Of a stretch of DNA of 22,778 bases, positions 22,306 through 22,778 are shown one piece after another. Source of the stretch: Bog-159 sp035308525 (GTDB taxonomy: Bacteria; Acidobacteriota; Terriglobia; Bryobacterales; Bryobacteraceae); contig DATGGM010000316.1 in assembly GCA_035308525.1 (NCBI GenBank), forward strand, positions 1-22,778, given 5' to 3'. Each line of letters starts with the position of its first letter. Position 1 is the stretch's first letter. Both the position numbers and the translations under genes were made by a program. The notes below the pieces were generated by a model that was not told the origin of the DNA, did not search any database, and saw only the letters and a program-made list of their open reading frames with translations.

Positions 22306-22380
22306 TGGCAGGGGCGGAGGGATTCGAACCCCCACTCGCGGTTTTGGAGACCGCTGGTCTGCCGTTAAACCTACGCCCCT
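22306..22380 (-). tRNA. tRNA-Trp (CCA anticodon), CCA end encoded
   Basis: The cloverleaf folds fully: acceptor AGGGGCG/CGCCCCT, D stem GGTT/GACC, anticodon stem GCGGT/ACCGC with loop CTCCAAA (anticodon CCA, Trp), a 4-nt variable loop and T arm GGGGG-TTCGAAT-CCCTC. The discriminator base is G at 22309, and CCA is encoded at 22308-22306. It lies between rpmG and secE, a widely conserved position. Confidence 0.96.
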
Positions 22381-22417
22381 GCGGTTAACCAACCCGGCGG
22401 GACATGCCTTTCCTATT

Positions 22418-22570
22418 CTACTTGATTTCCTTGTGCGGCTGGTGCTTCCGGCAATACGGGCAGAACTTCTTCAGCTCCAGGCGTTCGGTGGAGGTCTTCT
22501 TGTTCTTGGTGCCCGAATAGTTGCGGTTCTTGCATTCAGTGCATTGAAAAGTGATAATCTCGCGCGGCAT
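22418..22570 (-). CDS. rpmG: 50S ribosomal protein L33
   Basis: This 50-codon gene reads MPREIITFQCTECKNRNYSG and ends CRKHQPHKEIK. The two pairs, Cys10-x-x-Cys13 and CPYC near residue 37, mark the zinc-binding C+ form of L33. AAGGA lies about 9 nt before the ATG at 22570. It sits between tuf and tRNA-Trp, the usual order. Confidence 0.95.
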   Translation of the reverse strand: MPREIITFQCTECKNRNYSGTKNKKTSTERLELKKFCPYCRKHQPHKEIK

Positions 22571-22585
22571 GACTTCCGTCCTTTT

Positions 22586-22778
22586 CTATTCGATGATGTC
22601 CGTAACGGTTCCGGCGCCCACGGTGCGTCCGCCTTCACGGATGGCGAACCGCAGCCCCTTGTCCATGGCGATGGGCGTGATCAGGTCGATGGTCAGGTTC
22701 ACGTGGTCGCCCGGCATCACCATCTCCGTGCCTTCCGGCAACTCCGCCACTCCCGTCACATCCGTCGTCCGGAAGTAG
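22586..22778 (-). CDS. tuf: Elongation factor Tu, C-terminal end (truncated by window edge)
   Basis: Sixty-three complete codons at the right edge encode the end of EF-Tu domain 3: YFRTTDVTGVAELPEG, MVMPGDHVNLTIDLI, and FAIREGGRTVGAGTVTDIIE at the terminus. EF-Tu delivers aminoacyl-tRNA to the ribosome. The stop is 15 nt before the rpmG start, consistent with a common transcript tuf-rpmG-tRNA-Trp-secE-nusG-rplK. Confidence 0.96.
   Translation of the reverse strand, partial: YFRTTDVTGVAELPEGTEMVMPGDHVNLTIDLITPIAMDKGLRFAIREGGRTVGAGTVTDIIE

Overview
The window is a GC-rich chromosomal segment. Its gene content fits an Acidobacteriota genome of the Solibacter/Bryobacter type: a fused indolepyruvate ferredoxin oxidoreductase, a Tat-exported enolase-superfamily protein, a GAF-GAF-ANTAR regulator, an exported TPR protein, and a tuf-rpmG-tRNA-Trp-secE-nusG-rplK block. 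The lineage is inferred from this mix and from protein style, not from a marker search. No phage, insertion sequence or CRISPR array is visible.

Layout. 1-2361 (+): the C-terminal two thirds of a fused 2-oxoacid oxidoreductase, running in from the left edge. 2358-5786 (-): a tightly coupled operon of an exported CBM9-like protein followed by two diverged phosphohexomutases. 5850-8853 (+): an enolase-superfamily protein, a CPBP intramembrane protease, an OmpH/Skp-like chaperone and a small membrane protein. 8916-10318 (+): citrate synthase overlapping a small cysteine-pair protein. 10566-12735 (-): type I-beta DAHP synthase followed by a membrane-anchored hypothetical protein, with a regulatory leader upstream. 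12775-13665 (+): an exported hypothetical protein. 13673-16476 (-): an AraC-family regulator, a GyrI-like protein and a GAF-GAF-ANTAR protein, divergent from a VOC protein at 16540-16962 (+). 17025-18866 (+): a membrane-anchored beta-propeller. 18871-20469 (-): an exported TPR protein. 20470-20848: a gene-poor gap with a possible toxin-antitoxin relic. 20849-22778 (-): rplK, nusG, secE, tRNA-Trp, rpmG and the 3' end of tuf.

The most notable element is the leader of the DAHP synthase gene (12562-12735, - strand). It contains a good sigma70-type promoter, a 19-codon peptide with four Phe and two Tyr codons, and four RNA segments that can pair 1:2, 2:3 or 3:4. The 3:4 pairing is an intrinsic terminator just before the DAHP synthase ribosome-binding site. 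This is the architecture of a ribosome-mediated Phe/Tyr attenuator controlling entry into aromatic amino acid synthesis.

Other points worth a second look: several -10 boxes lie only 8-11 nt before start codons, suggesting leaderless transcripts; the enolase-superfamily protein and the VOC protein lack expected catalytic or metal residues; paired hairpins lie upstream of the ANTAR gene; NusG carries an acidic N-terminal extension; and rplA is missing after rplK.
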